DNA from: Fretibacterium sp.
Lineage (GTDB): Bacteria > Synergistota > Synergistia > Synergistales > Aminobacteriaceae
Assembly (NCBI GenBank): GCA_024695065.1
Contig: JAILIX010000024.1
Span: 1-37,616 of the forward strand
Direction: 5' to 3'
Length of the DNA stretch: 37,616 nt
Positions 1 to 8,332 of the stretch are shown here, piece by piece. How positions within the stretch are numbered: the first letter of the stretch is position 1; each line of letters opens with the position of its first letter. A program made the position numbers and the translations under genes. The notes under the pieces are model-generated. The model saw only the letters and a program-made list of their open reading frames with translations, had not been told where the DNA came from and did no database searches.

Positions 1-496
1 CAACGAGGCGACGGCCCGGGCCATTGGAGCGCAGGCCGGCGTGGACGAGGTGATTGCCGGCGTGCTGCCCGACGGGAAGGAAAGCGTTATCCGTTCCCTT
101 CAGGAGAGAGGACGGGTGGCGATGGTGGGAGACGGCATCAATGACGCCCCGGCCCTGACACGGGCGGACACAGGAATCGCTATTGGCGCGGGGACGGACA
201 TCGCCATCGACGCGGCGGACGTCGTGCTGATGAAGAGCCGCCTGAGCGATGTGCCGGCGGCAATCCGCCTGAGCCGGGCAACGCTGCGGAATATCCACCA
301 GAACCTGTTCTGGGCGTTTATCTATAATGTGATTGGCATTCCTCTGGCCGCAGGGCTGTGGGGATGGTCGCTGGACCCGATGTTCGCGGCAGCGGCCATG
401 AGCCTGTCGAGCTTCTGCGTCGTCTCCAACGCTCTGCGGCTCAATCTGGTGAACATCCGGGGACACAGGGCGGCTGACCATGGCGGCAATCAATGA
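1..496 (+). CDS. copA: Copper-type P1B ATPase, C-terminal part (5' end outside window)
   Basis: The reading frame is already open at base 2 and the first residues ([20 protein letters not shown]) belong to the protein, so the gene begins before the window. The visible part is the end of the cytoplasmic P domain and the last membrane segments of a heavy-metal P-type ATPase. It contains the hinge motif [12 protein letters not shown] and the following [20 protein letters not shown], then the [18 protein letters not shown] membrane helix and a last helix ending about residue 145. This pattern is typical of CopA-type Cu(I) exporters. The metal-binding CPC motif and N-terminal domains are not in view, so the metal is inferred from the family. 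The last 17 bases overlap the next gene, implying co-transcription. Confidence 0.88.
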   Translation, partial: NEATARAIGAQAGVDEVIAGVLPDGKESVIRSLQERGRVAMVGDGINDAPALTRADTGIAIGAGTDIAIDAADVVLMKSRLSDVPAAIRLSRATLRNIHQNLFWAFIYNVIGIPLAAGLWGWSLDPMFAAAAMSLSSFCVVSNALRLNLVNIRGHRAADHGGNQ

Positions 497-1292
497 TAAA
501 TATCAGAAACTGCTGGAATACCTCGCCGGGCTGGGCAGCGCGGCGGTGGCGTTTTCGGGCGGCGTGGACTCGACCTTCCTGCTGAGAGCCGCCCGGGATG
601 CGCTGGGAGAAAACGTCCTCGCGGTGACAGCCTCCTCCTGCTTTATCCCTGAGCGGGAGACAGATGAGGCCAAGTCTTTTTGTGAACAGAACGGTATTGA
701 GCAGGTCGAATGCCGTTTTGACGTGCTGGCGGTGGAGGGTGTCCGCAGGAACCCTGCGGACCGATGTTACCTCTGCAAGCGCGCGCTTTTTAAAAAAATT
801 GGGGACATCGCCCGGGAGCGGAACCTCGCCGCCGTCACGGAGGGGTCCAACAAGGACGACGAGGGGGACTACCGCCCCGGGCTCAGGGCCCTTGGGGAGC
901 TGGGGGTAAAGAGCCCCCTGAGGGCTGTTGGCTTCAGAAAAAATGAAATACGACAGCTCTCGCGGGAGCTGGGGCTTCCCACGTGGGACAAGCCGTCCTT
1001 CGCCTGCCTGGCTTCACGCTTTGTCTACGGCGAGACCATCACGGAGGAGAGGCTGAGCAGGGTGGACAGGGCTGAGCAGCTCCTCCTGAGCCTGGGCTTT
1101 CGTCAGATGCGGGTCCGGATTCATGGCAGTCTGGCCCGCGTTGAGCTCCTGCCGGAGGATTTCCCCAGGATTATGGAGTCCGGCACACGCCGGAAAATCC
1201 ATCAGGAGCTCAGGGAACTGGGCTTTTCCTATGTGACACTGGACCTCGCCGGCTACCGGACGGGCAGCATGAACGAAACGCTGGCGAGATAG
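480..1292 (+). CDS. larE: LarE-like ATP-dependent sacrificial sulfur transferase
   Basis: The 270-residue product matches LarE, which adenylates pyridinium-3,5-bis-carboxylate mononucleotide and donates sulfur to it during synthesis of the nickel-pincer cofactor of lactate racemase. The PP-loop SGGVDS is at residues 26-31, a RCYLCK motif is near 95-100, and [14 protein letters not shown] follows at about 121-134. Cys176 in PSFACLASR is at the same number as the sacrificial cysteine described for the Lactobacillus plantarum enzyme. Length is normal. The ATG start overlaps the preceding ATPase gene by 17 bases, so the two are likely co-transcribed. No larA, larB or larC is visible, so the acceptor enzyme is unknown; a more general sulfur-transfer role is possible. 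Confidence 0.9.
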   Translation: MAAINDKYQKLLEYLAGLGSAAVAFSGGVDSTFLLRAARDALGENVLAVTASSCFIPERETDEAKSFCEQNGIEQVECRFDVLAVEGVRRNPADRCYLCKRALFKKIGDIARERNLAAVTEGSNKDDEGDYRPGLRALGELGVKSPLRAVGFRKNEIRQLSRELGLPTWDKPSFACLASRFVYGETITEERLSRVDRAEQLLLSLGFRQMRVRIHGSLARVELLPEDFPRIMESGTRRKIHQELRELGFSYVTLDLAGYRTGSMNETLAR

Positions 1293-1315
1293 GGCAGCCC
1301 GGGGAGATTCTTCTG

Positions 1316-1346
1316 TTGGGCCCTTTTCTGTCTGTCATGGTATAAT
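1316..1346 (+). promoter_or_regulatory. Candidate sigma-70 promoter with extended -10
   Basis: A perfect -10 TATAAT lies at 1341-1346, preceded by TGG that makes an extended -10 element. A weaker -35-like TTGGGC is at 1316-1321, with 19 bases between. It follows the larE stop and faces the terminator-like hairpin at 1392-1423 and the small gene at 1518. Confidence 0.55.
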
Positions 1347-1352
1347 CAATTA

Positions 1353-1423
1353 ACTTTTTTGGTTTTGTGCCATTGGGGATATTCCCCGCAGCCTCATCTG
1401 TGCAGAGATGGGGATGTTTTTTT
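1353..1423 (+). ncRNA. Candidate short RNA or leader attenuator
   Basis: Starting about seven bases after the -10 box, this stretch can fold into two hairpins. The first is GGGGA-TAT-TCCCC (1375-1387). The second has the 8-bp stem CCTCATCT/AGATGGGG (1392-1399 with 1406-1413, one G-U pair). Seven T residues follow at 1417-1423, as in a Rho-independent terminator. The terminator therefore sits between a good promoter and the small gene at 1518. The transcript could be a free RNA of about 70 bases or an attenuated leader. It does not match a riboswitch class I recognise. Confidence 0.4.
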
Positions 1424-1517
1424 ACTCAGTTCCACGGATGAAAGAGGGCAAAGCACTTCGGCCTCACGCCCCCCGCCGGGGCCTGTGATAAAATCCTCCA
1501 GAAGGAAGGTGTTCCAA

Positions 1518-1697
1518 GTGCCGAATTCTGAGATATCTGACCGGGAAATCGCACGGCGCATCACCGCCGCGGGCCTCTCCAGTGCGGCAGGCTCCATTAC
1601 AGCCGCCGCCATTCAGGCCGGCAAGGTTGACGCCAGCGATCCCTCTGCGGTCGCCGTGTACTTCAACTCAATTCTTCACCGGATAACACCTGTTTGA
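1518..1697 (+). CDS. Small hypothetical protein, 59 residues
   Basis: I do not recognise this protein. The frame is open further upstream, but the GTG at 1518 is the best start because AGAAGGAAGG lies at a suitable distance before it. The product begins MPNSEISDREIARRITAAGL and ends in a hydrophobic SILHRITPV. It is alanine-rich, with no transmembrane segment or cysteine. It is followed by a terminator-like hairpin and preceded by a promoter and attenuator-like hairpin, so it appears to be a one-gene unit. The Shine-Dalgarno sequence and flanking signals support it; no homology is claimed. Confidence 0.5.
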   Translation: MPNSEISDREIARRITAAGLSSAAGSITAAAIQAGKVDASDPSAVAVYFNSILHRITPV

Positions 1698-1719
1698 GGG
1701 CCTCACAAACCTTTTCCCG

Positions 1720-1752
1720 CCTCCGGGGTGCCTGGGAATTCCCCGGAGGTTT
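1720..1752 (+). terminator. Probable terminator after the small ORF
   Basis: A perfect 9-bp stem, CCTCCGGGG (1720-1728) and CCCCGGAGG (1741-1749), closes a 12-base loop and is followed by TTTCC. The short T run makes it a moderate terminator. Confidence 0.5.
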
Positions 1753-1811
1753 CCTGTATTCTCCATCAGGACGGGCAGAAAGGCAGTCAGCTTTCCGGAA
1801 GGGGATAAGCA

Positions 1812-1837
1812 AAAACCCCGCTCTGAGGCGGGGTTTT
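1812..1837. terminator. Bidirectional Rho-independent terminator
   Basis: AAAACCCCGC (1812-1821) pairs with GCGGGGTTTT (1828-1837) around a six-base loop. The A and T tracts make it work on both strands. On the minus strand it lies about 30 bases after the tRNA; on the plus strand it backs up the hairpin at 1720-1752. Confidence 0.85.
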
Positions 1838-1867
1838 ATTATTACCGGGTTTACCTGGATTATTGTC

Positions 1868-1944
1868 TGGTGGGCCCACCTGGACTCGAACCAGGAACCT
1901 TCCGGTTATGAGCCGGTGGCTCTAACCACTTGAGCTATGGGCCC
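1868..1944 (-). tRNA. tRNA with CAU anticodon (probable tRNA-Ile2, or elongator tRNA-Met)
   Basis: The reverse complement begins GGGCCCATAGCTCAAGTGG and ends TGGGCCCACCA. It folds as a 77-base cloverleaf with an encoded CCA. The acceptor stem is seven pairs, the D arm is normal, and the anticodon stem CCGG/CCGG holds the loop CTCATAA with anticodon CAU. The T arm carries GGTTCGAGTCC. CAU can mean initiator Met, elongator Met or the Ile tRNA whose C34 becomes lysidine. The G-C first pair argues against the usual initiator. C4-G69 and C5-G68 pairs, as in Escherichia coli tRNA-Ile2, favour the Ile2 type, but this is tentative. It lies 19 bases downstream of the ferredoxin gene on the same strand. 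Confidence 0.93.
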
Positions 1945-1963
1945 GTATCTTTTATTTTAACCT

Positions 1964-2146
1964 TTATTCAAGATGAATGCAACTGACGGGGCAACTTGCC
2001 TGCGCCTCCCGGACGGAATCATCCTCCACCTCGGTTCGCTGAACCTGAGCCGTCCCCGCCTCCTCATTGAGGGAGAAATACTCCGGACTGATCTGCACAC
2101 ACAGGCCGCAGCCAATACACGCCGTCTGATCCAAGGATACCTTCAC
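1964..2146 (-). CDS. Single-cluster [4Fe-4S] ferredoxin
   Basis: The 60-residue protein carries Cys10, Cys13 and Cys16 in ACIGCGLC and Cys52 in SCPVSC. These are the four ligands of a single [4Fe-4S] cluster in ferredoxins of the Thermotoga/Clostridium thermoaceticum type. A fifth cysteine (Cys56) is present. It is a soluble, acidic low-potential electron carrier; the partner enzyme is not encoded nearby. The start is GTG, preceded by a GGAGGGG-rich Shine-Dalgarno region. A well-formed promoter lies at 2182-2210, and the tRNA follows 19 bases after the stop with a terminator beyond. The ferredoxin and tRNA may therefore share a transcript. Confidence 0.92.
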   Translation of the reverse strand: MKVSLDQTACIGCGLCVQISPEYFSLNEEAGTAQVQRTEVEDDSVREAQASCPVSCIHLE

Positions 2147-2181
2147 AACCCTGCCCCTCCCGCCTCACATTAATGTACAAT

Positions 2182-2210
2182 ATTTTAGAGGACTTTTCCC
2201 ACAGCGTCAA
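2182..2210 (-). promoter_or_regulatory. Sigma-70-type promoter for the ferredoxin gene
   Basis: On the minus strand TTGACG (2205-2210) and TAAAAT (2182-2187) are separated by 17 bases, close to consensus. They lie about 36 bases upstream of the ferredoxin GTG. Confidence 0.7.
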
Positions 2211-2387
2211 ATAACAGGCCCCCGGCCGCCTCCCCAGGCCGCAGAAACAGGACCAGCGGCCGTTGAACCCGGCAGCAATGTGAGATGACCGGACAGCTTC
2301 ATGGGGCTGACCGTTTTTATTCCTCCGCTATCGTTTATAATTCTTTCACAGGCTCCGGGGGAACACGGGGCATCAGGAGGCAGAGAA

Positions 2388-3371
2388 ATGAACAGGGTAA
2401 AGCTAATGCTTGCTGTGGGATATCTGGCAGCGGCTTTTCAGGCTGCGGCCTGGGGCCTGACTCCGGAAGGGGAACCATGGACACCGGACGCGCAGGACCA
2501 GCGCCGGGCTCTGCCCAATGTGTCCGCCCCGCCTGAACGCCGGGAACCCAACCTTCAGCTTCCCCCCCGGAAGGATGAGGGAATCGTCCGCCGGGTGGAT
2601 CTGCCGAAGGGGGAGAAAGCTGTGGCCCTGACCTTCGACCTCTGCGAGCTGGACATCGCCACCACCGGCTGCGATATGGAAGTGCTGAATTTTCTGCGTG
2701 AGCGCCGCATCCCCGCCACCCTCTTTATGGGGGGTAAGTGGATGCGGACCCACGCCCGGCGGGTCCGTCAGATCATGAGGGAGCCGCTGTTCGAAATCGG
2801 CAACCATGCCTGGAGCCACGGGAACTGCGCCCTGCTCTCCAGAGAGGGATTGAAGGCTCAGGTGATGTGGACTCAGGCTCAATATGAGCTGCTGCGGGAG
2901 GACGTGCTGCAGAACGCCCGTGAGGCCGGGGAACCGGAGCCGGATATTCCCCCTGTGCCCCGGCTCTTCCGTCTGCCCTACGGCCGCAGTTCAGAGCGCG
3001 CTCTGAACGACCTGGCGGCCATGGGGCTTCGGATTATCCAGTGGGACGTGGCAGCAGAAGCGGGCGACACCAGCAATCTCAAACGTGCCCGGCGGGCAGG
3101 CCGCCGGGTGGCGTCAATGGTCCGGCCAGGCTCGATTCTCCTGTTCCATGCCAACCGGGTTCCCAAAGGGACAGCCCTGCTGCTGCGGGAGGTTGTGGAC
3201 ACCCTGCAGAAGACGGGCTTTCGCTTTGTTTCGGCGGGAGAACTGCTGGGGATGGGCCAGCCCCGGACTGTGCGCGACGGTTACTTCACCAGCCCCGGCG
3301 ACAACCGGGCTCTGGACAAAAAGTTCGGCGCGGACGGCACCGGCCGCCGGACCCCCTTCACGGGACGATAG
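2388..3371 (+). CDS. Exported polysaccharide deacetylase (NodB-like)
   Basis: The ATG at 2388 has AGGAGG eight bases upstream and opens a signal peptide (MNRVKLMLAVGYLAAAFQAA), so it is preferred over the ATG at 2301. The 327-residue product has the five motifs of carbohydrate esterase family 4. Motif 1 is TFDLCELD at about 82-89 (a variant of TFDDG). The metal-binding motif 2 is NHAWSHGN at about 139-146, then come RLPYGR, IQWDV and LLFHAN. Such enzymes remove N-acetyl groups from cell-wall or capsular polysaccharides in the periplasm. The Cys in motif 1 is atypical, so the exact substrate is unclear. It converges on gspF, with only a weak hairpin (3388-3401) between them. Confidence 0.85.
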   Translation: MNRVKLMLAVGYLAAAFQAAAWGLTPEGEPWTPDAQDQRRALPNVSAPPERREPNLQLPPRKDEGIVRRVDLPKGEKAVALTFDLCELDIATTGCDMEVLNFLRERRIPATLFMGGKWMRTHARRVRQIMREPLFEIGNHAWSHGNCALLSREGLKAQVMWTQAQYELLREDVLQNAREAGEPEPDIPPVPRLFRLPYGRSSERALNDLAAMGLRIIQWDVAAEAGDTSNLKRARRAGRRVASMVRPGSILLFHANRVPKGTALLLREVVDTLQKTGFRFVSAGELLGMGQPRTVRDGYFTSPGDNRALDKKFGADGTGRRTPFTGR

Positions 3372-3422
3372 AAGGAACCGGGAAGCGCGGGCAGATGCCC
3401 GTCAGGATGGTCTCTGCTGTGT

Positions 3423-4574
3423 TTACTTCACAATCCCGGCCAGATCGAACACAGGGGTCAGGATCGCCAGCACGATAAAGCCCACGGAGAAGCCAAGGAT
3501 GAGTACCATCAGCGGCTCCATCAGCGTCGATACACGCTCCATCCGGCTCTGGGCAATTTCCCGGCACTGGTCGGAGACGTTTGCCAGCGCCTGAGCCAGG
3601 TCGCCGCCCATCTCCCCCACACGGATCACCGCCACGGTGTCCTCCGCAAACCCTACCTTCTCCAGAGCCTTGTCAAAGCGGTGCCCGGCCTTGACCATAT
3701 CCGCGCAGTCCATCCAACGCTGCTTCTTCACATCCATCGACGATGCCATGCGCAGCGCCTGGACCAGCGGGATGCCGGACCTTAAAAGCGTGCTGATGTG
3801 CGACATCACCAGGGCCAGATTGAGCTGATCGCGGATGCCGCGCATAAAGGGCAGATTGATCTTCCGGCCGCTCCGCTTCATCCAGAGGAAGAAAACCAGC
3901 AGCCCCAGCATGATCCAGAGCCCATAGTTCATCAGGAAGGAGGACAGCCCCAGCAGAAGGCGCGTCGGCAGGGGCAGGGTCTGGTGCATATCCTCAAACA
4001 GCTCGGCAATCTTCGGGACGACGTAGGTCAGCATGAAGGAAACGACTCCAACACCCACCACCGCCATGACGATGGGGTAGGTCATGGCCCCGCGTATTTT
4101 GCGGCGAAGGCCGTCCTCCAGCTTAAACTGATTCGCGGCCTCCTCCAGAACGGAAATAAGAGAGCCGCTCTGCTCGCCGGATTCCGCCACGCGCCACAGA
4201 CTTTCCCGGAAAGCGCCGCTCTCGGCCAGAGCCGTGTGGAACTTTCGTCCCCCCTCGACCTCGGCCAGCAGCTTCTCCAGGGCGGGACGCATGCGCCGGT
4301 CCCGGGCCTGCTTCGTCATGATACGCAGCGAGTCCGCCAGCGGCAGACCGGATTTCAGGTACGACGCCAGACTACGGCAAAAGAAGATGTGTCCCTCCAG
4401 CGGCAGAACTTTCTGTCTGGAGGGGCCGGTCTTCTTCTCCACGGCAGCGATGTCCACAACGACAATGCCCCGCTCCGTCAGACGCTCCACGGCCTGCATG
4501 GACGACGAGGCGTCAATGGTCCCCTTTGTGGACTTCCCCTTCGGGTCGTAGCCGGAGTAGCTGAAGTAGGGCAT
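3423..4574 (-). CDS. gspF: Type II secretion inner-membrane platform protein GspF
   Basis: The product has 383 residues, normal for GspF/PilC. Two homologous T2SSF cytoplasmic domains (about 64-187 and 258-378) surround three hydrophobic segments near 163-190, 205-235 and 352-378. The conserved GEQSG and GEMGGDL stretches lie before the membrane helices. It is the inner-membrane platform through which the GspE ATPase drives pseudopilus assembly. It is the last gene of the minus-strand operon, six bases after the gspE stop, with GAGGGA as ribosome site. The neighbouring GspC, GspN, GspL and GspM point to type II secretion rather than a type IV pilus. Confidence 0.93.
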   Translation of the reverse strand: MPYFSYSGYDPKGKSTKGTIDASSSMQAVERLTERGIVVVDIAAVEKKTGPSRQKVLPLEGHIFFCRSLASYLKSGLPLADSLRIMTKQARDRRMRPALEKLLAEVEGGRKFHTALAESGAFRESLWRVAESGEQSGSLISVLEEAANQFKLEDGLRRKIRGAMTYPIVMAVVGVGVVSFMLTYVVPKIAELFEDMHQTLPLPTRLLLGLSSFLMNYGLWIMLGLLVFFLWMKRSGRKINLPFMRGIRDQLNLALVMSHISTLLRSGIPLVQALRMASSMDVKKQRWMDCADMVKAGHRFDKALEKVGFAEDTVAVIRVGEMGGDLAQALANVSDQCREIAQSRMERVSTLMEPLMVLILGFSVGFIVLAILTPVFDLAGIVK

Positions 4575-4580
4575 GATAAA

Positions 4581-6137
4581 CTATCCCTCCCCCGCCACGC
4601 GGACCAGCTCGTCCGGGGACGTGAGCCCGGACTGGACGGCGGAAAGGCCGATCTCCCACAGGGTCTTAAAGCCGTTCTTTCTGGCAACTTCCCGCAGTTT
4701 CGACGCAGGCGCGCCGCTGACAAAAGCCTCCTGCACCGCCTCGTCCACCACAAACTGCTCGTAGAGACCGACACGGCCCCGGTAACCTGTGTTGTGGCAC
4801 TCAGGGCAGCCCACAGGCTCAAAGGCACGGACAACTCCCTGCTGGACCATCATAGATGGAGGACTGATTTCCCGGCGGCAGTGCGGGCAGAGGCGGCGGG
4901 CCAGCCGCTGAGCCACCGTGCCTATCATGCAGCTTGCGGCCAGATAGGGCTCAATGCCCATATCCACCAGACGAATGATGGCGCTGATGGAGTCGTTGGT
5001 GTGCAGCGTGGAGAGCACCAGGTGTCCCGTCAGGGATGCCTGAACGCCAATGTGTGCCGTCTCGAAGTCGCGCATCTCTCCAATCATCACGATATCCGGA
5101 TCCTGACGGAGAATGGAACGCAGCGCCGAGGCGAAGGTGACACCGGCCTTCTCGTTCACCTGAATCTGTGCCACGCCGGGCAGCGCGTACTCCACAGGAT
5201 CCTCGACGGTGATGATGTTCACCTCCGGACGCGCCAAAGCCTGAAGGATGGCGTAGAGGCTGGTGGACTTTCCGGAACCCGTGGGGCCGGTGAACAAAAT
5301 CATCCCGTGGGGCCGGTGAATGAGCTGGTCCATGATGTTCCGCTCTCTCTCCTCCATGCCCAGATCCTCCAGGGTCATCAGACCGTGCCCCTTGTCCAGC
5401 AGACGCATGGCAATCCGCTCACCGTACTGCGTGGGCACAAGGCCGACACGGACGTCCACAGCCCGGTCGCCCAGAGTGATTCCAATGCGGCCGTCCTGGG
5501 GGGTCATGTGCTCGGCGATGTCCATCTTCGCCATAACCTTGATCCGGCTCGTGAGAGGGGCCTGATGAGAACGGGGAAGGCGAAGGCGATCCTGAAGCAC
5601 ACCGTCAATCCGGAAACGGATCAGCACCTCGTCCTCATAGGGCTCCACGTGAATATCCGTCGCGCGCTGACGCAGGGCATCCACAAAGAGACCGTTCACC
5701 AGACGGATAACCGGCACATCCACAGAGTCGCTCAGGACGTCCTCACGGCTCAGATCGTCGATGTCCTCAATGCCCTCCATGTTCTTGGCGGCCTCGTCCG
5801 CCGCCACGCTGCGGAGGTCGTAAAGAGTGCGGAGCAGGTCGCTGATCTCCTTCTCGCCGCGGATTTCGATGTCCACAGGATAACCCAGTGCCACACCCAG
5901 CATCTGAGCCTTTGGCCATGCCTCCAGCGAGGGGGCCCCCACAATGAGAATGCCCTCCTCCACACGAAGGGGAACCACCCGGCCCTGACGCAGGACGTCC
6001 AGCCCCATCCCCTCCGGCAGAAGGGCTGAAATCTCCTTCGCATCCGGCAGAGGAGCGGTGTCCTCTGGCTGAGGTGCGGTATTGTCAGGGGCCTGCTCCC
6101 GCGTTTCTTCCTCCAGATTCTTCTCCAGCTCAGGCAT
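4581..6137 (-). CDS. gspE: Type II secretion ATPase GspE
   Basis: GspE is the cytoplasmic hexameric ATPase that powers pseudopilus extension. From the chosen ATG the protein has 518 residues. It shows Walker A GPTGSGKST at about 284-292, the Asp box ITVEDPVEY, Walker B DPDIVMIGEMRD at about 346-357 and the His box TGHLVLSTLHTND near 370-382. A four-cysteine zinc-binding module (CPHC and CPEC, about 415-445) is also present. The frame is open 25 codons further upstream, but that would overlap gspD. The ATG at 6137 lies ten bases past the gspD stop and gives a normal acidic N-terminus, MPELEKNLEEE. The ribosome site is weak, suggesting coupling to gspD translation. Confidence 0.93.
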   Translation of the reverse strand: MPELEKNLEEETREQAPDNTAPQPEDTAPLPDAKEISALLPEGMGLDVLRQGRVVPLRVEEGILIVGAPSLEAWPKAQMLGVALGYPVDIEIRGEKEISDLLRTLYDLRSVAADEAAKNMEGIEDIDDLSREDVLSDSVDVPVIRLVNGLFVDALRQRATDIHVEPYEDEVLIRFRIDGVLQDRLRLPRSHQAPLTSRIKVMAKMDIAEHMTPQDGRIGITLGDRAVDVRVGLVPTQYGERIAMRLLDKGHGLMTLEDLGMEERERNIMDQLIHRPHGMILFTGPTGSGKSTSLYAILQALARPEVNIITVEDPVEYALPGVAQIQVNEKAGVTFASALRSILRQDPDIVMIGEMRDFETAHIGVQASLTGHLVLSTLHTNDSISAIIRLVDMGIEPYLAASCMIGTVAQRLARRLCPHCRREISPPSMMVQQGVVRAFEPVGCPECHNTGYRGRVGLYEQFVVDEAVQEAFVSGAPASKLREVARKNGFKTLWEIGLSAVQSGLTSPDELVRVAGEG

Positions 6138-6147
6138 CTCGTCTGTC

Positions 6148-8190
6148 TCAGTGTTTCTTTCTGAGGCTCTGCTGATAGAGCTCACGGAACCGGCGGTCCG
6201 TCTCAGACTCAATGGGGCTGATGTCCAGACTTCTCAGGACACTGCGGACCCCGCCAGGGAACAGCTTGTCAATGTCGGAGGAGACCGCCGGGGTAAAGGC
6301 TTCAGTGAAGCCGGCCGCCCTCGCCGTCGCTCCGCGCATTTCCTCCGGCGTGTTGATGATCTGCGGCGTCAGGAAAATGACGAAGTCAACCTTCTCCTTG
6401 TCCTTCGAGACCTTCTTGAAGAGGCCGCCGATCAGGGGGATGGAGGAGAATCCGGGCACACCCCGTCTCAGCACCCGCTCCGTTTCCTTGATCATGCCGC
6501 CCAGAATGATGGTCTCGCCGTCAGCCACGACCACGGATGTGTTCACCTCTCGCTTGGCCGTGACCGGTGTGACGGATCCCGTGGCGGTCAGCACGTCCTC
6601 CGTCGTCTGCTTGATGTCAAGGGCCACCACATTGCCGCTGCGGATGTGGGGCGTCACGGTCAGGGTCAGGCCCGTGTCCTTGTAGTCGTAGTTGTTCTGA
6701 ATCGAGTTGGTGTTGGTCAAATCGGAAGCGGAGCCTTTCAGCACCGGGATGACCTGCCCCACCTGGAAGGAGCTCTCCTTATTGTCCGTGCACATCAGGC
6801 GCGGCACAGAGAGAACGTTCACAGCGTCATACTTCTTCAGCATCTCAACGGTGGCGTACATCAGAGCCAGCGGCTCCGTCTCCGTTATCTGGTAGGCGTT
6901 GCCGTGGATGTCGTACTCAATCCGCTGCTTCTTGGACAGATCGGTGTAAAGAGACATAAACTGCGAGGGGATGGAACTCTCGCCGATCTGGGCCATGCCG
7001 CCCAGCATGAACTGGTCCCAGATCTGGCCTCCGAGGAAGTTCCAGTCAATGCCGTTGCGGTCCAGGTTCGTGACGTTGATCTCCGCAATGAAGCCCCGGA
7101 GCAGCACCTGCCTGGCCTGGACGTCAATCTGATCCAGCACGTGCTTCAGAGCCTCGTACTGCAGGTCGGAGGCGGCGAAGATCAGGCTGTTGGTCGAGAG
7201 GTCCGGCACCACTGTCGCGGGGATCTTGCCCTCCTGGTTCGGCTGAAGCATGGCCGACGCCGCCAGAACCTTGCTCAGCTGCTCGGCCGCCTGAGTCGCG
7301 TCGATGTTTTTAAGCTTGTAGACGTGGAAGCCGCCGGCCCGGACGTTCACGTCCAGTTCCTTAATAATGCCCGCCGCCTTGCCGATAGCGGTGCGGTTTC
7401 CCACAACAATGACCTTGCGGCTCAGGGGCTCTGCCACGGCGGAGATCCCCTGAAGGGGCCCGCCGGTCTGGGCGATAGCGTTGAGCTGGTTGGCCACTGT
7501 AGTCGCATCGCCATGTTTAAGGGTAAAGGTCCGGCTGATCCTTGCACTCTGGGGAGTGTCCATCTTGCGCAGCAGATCCACAGCCTTGTTCACATCCGTG
7601 GCCCGCCCCTGGAGCAGAACGTCCCGGTTGTTCCCCACGGGGAGCACAATGAGGGTCTGGCCAAAGGCCTGCTGAATGCCCGGAATGACAGACTCCACTG
7701 TCACGTAGTCCAGCGGGACAATGTAGGTCACCGTCTCCTCGCCGTAGCCGGGGCCGGAACGTCCGCGCCCGACCGTCGCCGAGGGACTGACGCCCCCCTG
7801 CCTCACGATGGAGTACGACCCCATATTCTGAAGCGAGAAGCCGTACATCTGGAGGGTGGAAAGCATAATCTGGCGCGCCTCAGGAAGGGACGAGGGGCGC
7901 GGAGAGATAATCGTTATTTTTGCCGTAATATTCGGGGGAACAATGATGTTCTCCTGGAGCAGCTCCGACATGAAACGGACAAACTTAACCAGATCCATGT
8001 CCTTGAAGTTGAACTGAACCAGCCCGGAACGGCGCATGGCCTGAGCCGCATCCACGAGGGATTTCTCCTCCTCGGGCGACAGGGCAGCTGCCCCTCCGGG
8101 GGCCTCCGCCGCCCGCGCCTGAACTGGGAGCACTCCCGCAGCCACAGCTGCCAGAGCGCTCATAAGAAATATCCAGTATACTTTCCTCAA
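6148..8190 (-). CDS. gspD: Type II secretion secretin GspD
   Basis: The secretin forms the outer-membrane channel. The protein starts with a signal peptide (LRKVYWIFLMSALAAVAAG, cleaved near ARA-AEA), followed by N0 to N3 domains. The C-terminal secretin domain includes VPGFSSIPLIGGLFKK and VDFVIFLTPQIINTPEEM. I chose the TTG at 8190 because GGGGG lies about nine bases upstream and the signal peptide then has normal length. Another TTG at 8241 would add 17 residues. Product length is about 680 residues. No lipobox is seen and no pilotin gene is nearby. A terminator-like hairpin separates it from gspI, so gspD-E-F may have their own promoter or be reached by read-through. Confidence 0.92.
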   Translation of the reverse strand: MRKVYWIFLMSALAAVAAGVLPVQARAAEAPGGAAALSPEEEKSLVDAAQAMRRSGLVQFNFKDMDLVKFVRFMSELLQENIIVPPNITAKITIISPRPSSLPEARQIMLSTLQMYGFSLQNMGSYSIVRQGGVSPSATVGRGRSGPGYGEETVTYIVPLDYVTVESVIPGIQQAFGQTLIVLPVGNNRDVLLQGRATDVNKAVDLLRKMDTPQSARISRTFTLKHGDATTVANQLNAIAQTGGPLQGISAVAEPLSRKVIVVGNRTAIGKAAGIIKELDVNVRAGGFHVYKLKNIDATQAAEQLSKVLAASAMLQPNQEGKIPATVVPDLSTNSLIFAASDLQYEALKHVLDQIDVQARQVLLRGFIAEINVTNLDRNGIDWNFLGGQIWDQFMLGGMAQIGESSIPSQFMSLYTDLSKKQRIEYDIHGNAYQITETEPLALMYATVEMLKKYDAVNVLSVPRLMCTDNKESSFQVGQVIPVLKGSASDLTNTNSIQNNYDYKDTGLTLTVTPHIRSGNVVALDIKQTTEDVLTATGSVTPVTAKREVNTSVVVADGETIILGGMIKETERVLRRGVPGFSSIPLIGGLFKKVSKDKEKVDFVIFLTPQIINTPEEMRGATARAAGFTEAFTPAVSSDIDKLFPGGVRSVLRSLDISPIESETDRRFRELYQQSLRKKH

Positions 8191-8292
8191 AGCCTTTTCC
8201 CCCTTCACCGCGCTCAGAAAAAGAGCACGGCAGCTCTCCAACTCTCTTTTTATTCTAATCTCTGACCCATCGGGCAGAAAAAATCAACACAT

Positions 8293-8317
8293 ATAAAAGG
8301 CAGAATATTCCCCTGCC
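8293..8317 (-). terminator. Possible terminator or attenuator between gspI and gspD
   Basis: Read on the minus strand, GGCAG and CTGCC (8299-8317) form a stem that can be extended by two G-U pairs around an AT-rich loop. TTTTATAT follows. It lies inside the gsp cluster, so it may lower rather than stop transcription of gspD-E-F. Confidence 0.45.
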
Positions 8318-8332
8318 GGGTTTTATTTTACA

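Noticed and set aside
1868-1944. Initiator tRNA-Met
   Set aside because: The acceptor stem begins with a G-C pair and the anticodon stem lacks the three G-C pairs typical of initiator tRNA.
3388-3401. Terminator between the deacetylase gene and gspF
   Set aside because: CGGGC-AGAT-GCCCG is only five pairs and has no T tract.
3798-6029. A 743-codon open frame on the + strand
   Set aside because: It is antisense to gspF and gspE, which have clear motifs. It is low-complexity, His/Gln/Arg-rich, as expected for the reverse strand of GC-rich genes.
6082-8265. A 727-codon open frame on the + strand
   Set aside because: It is antisense to gspD, with no recognisable domain and shadow-like composition.
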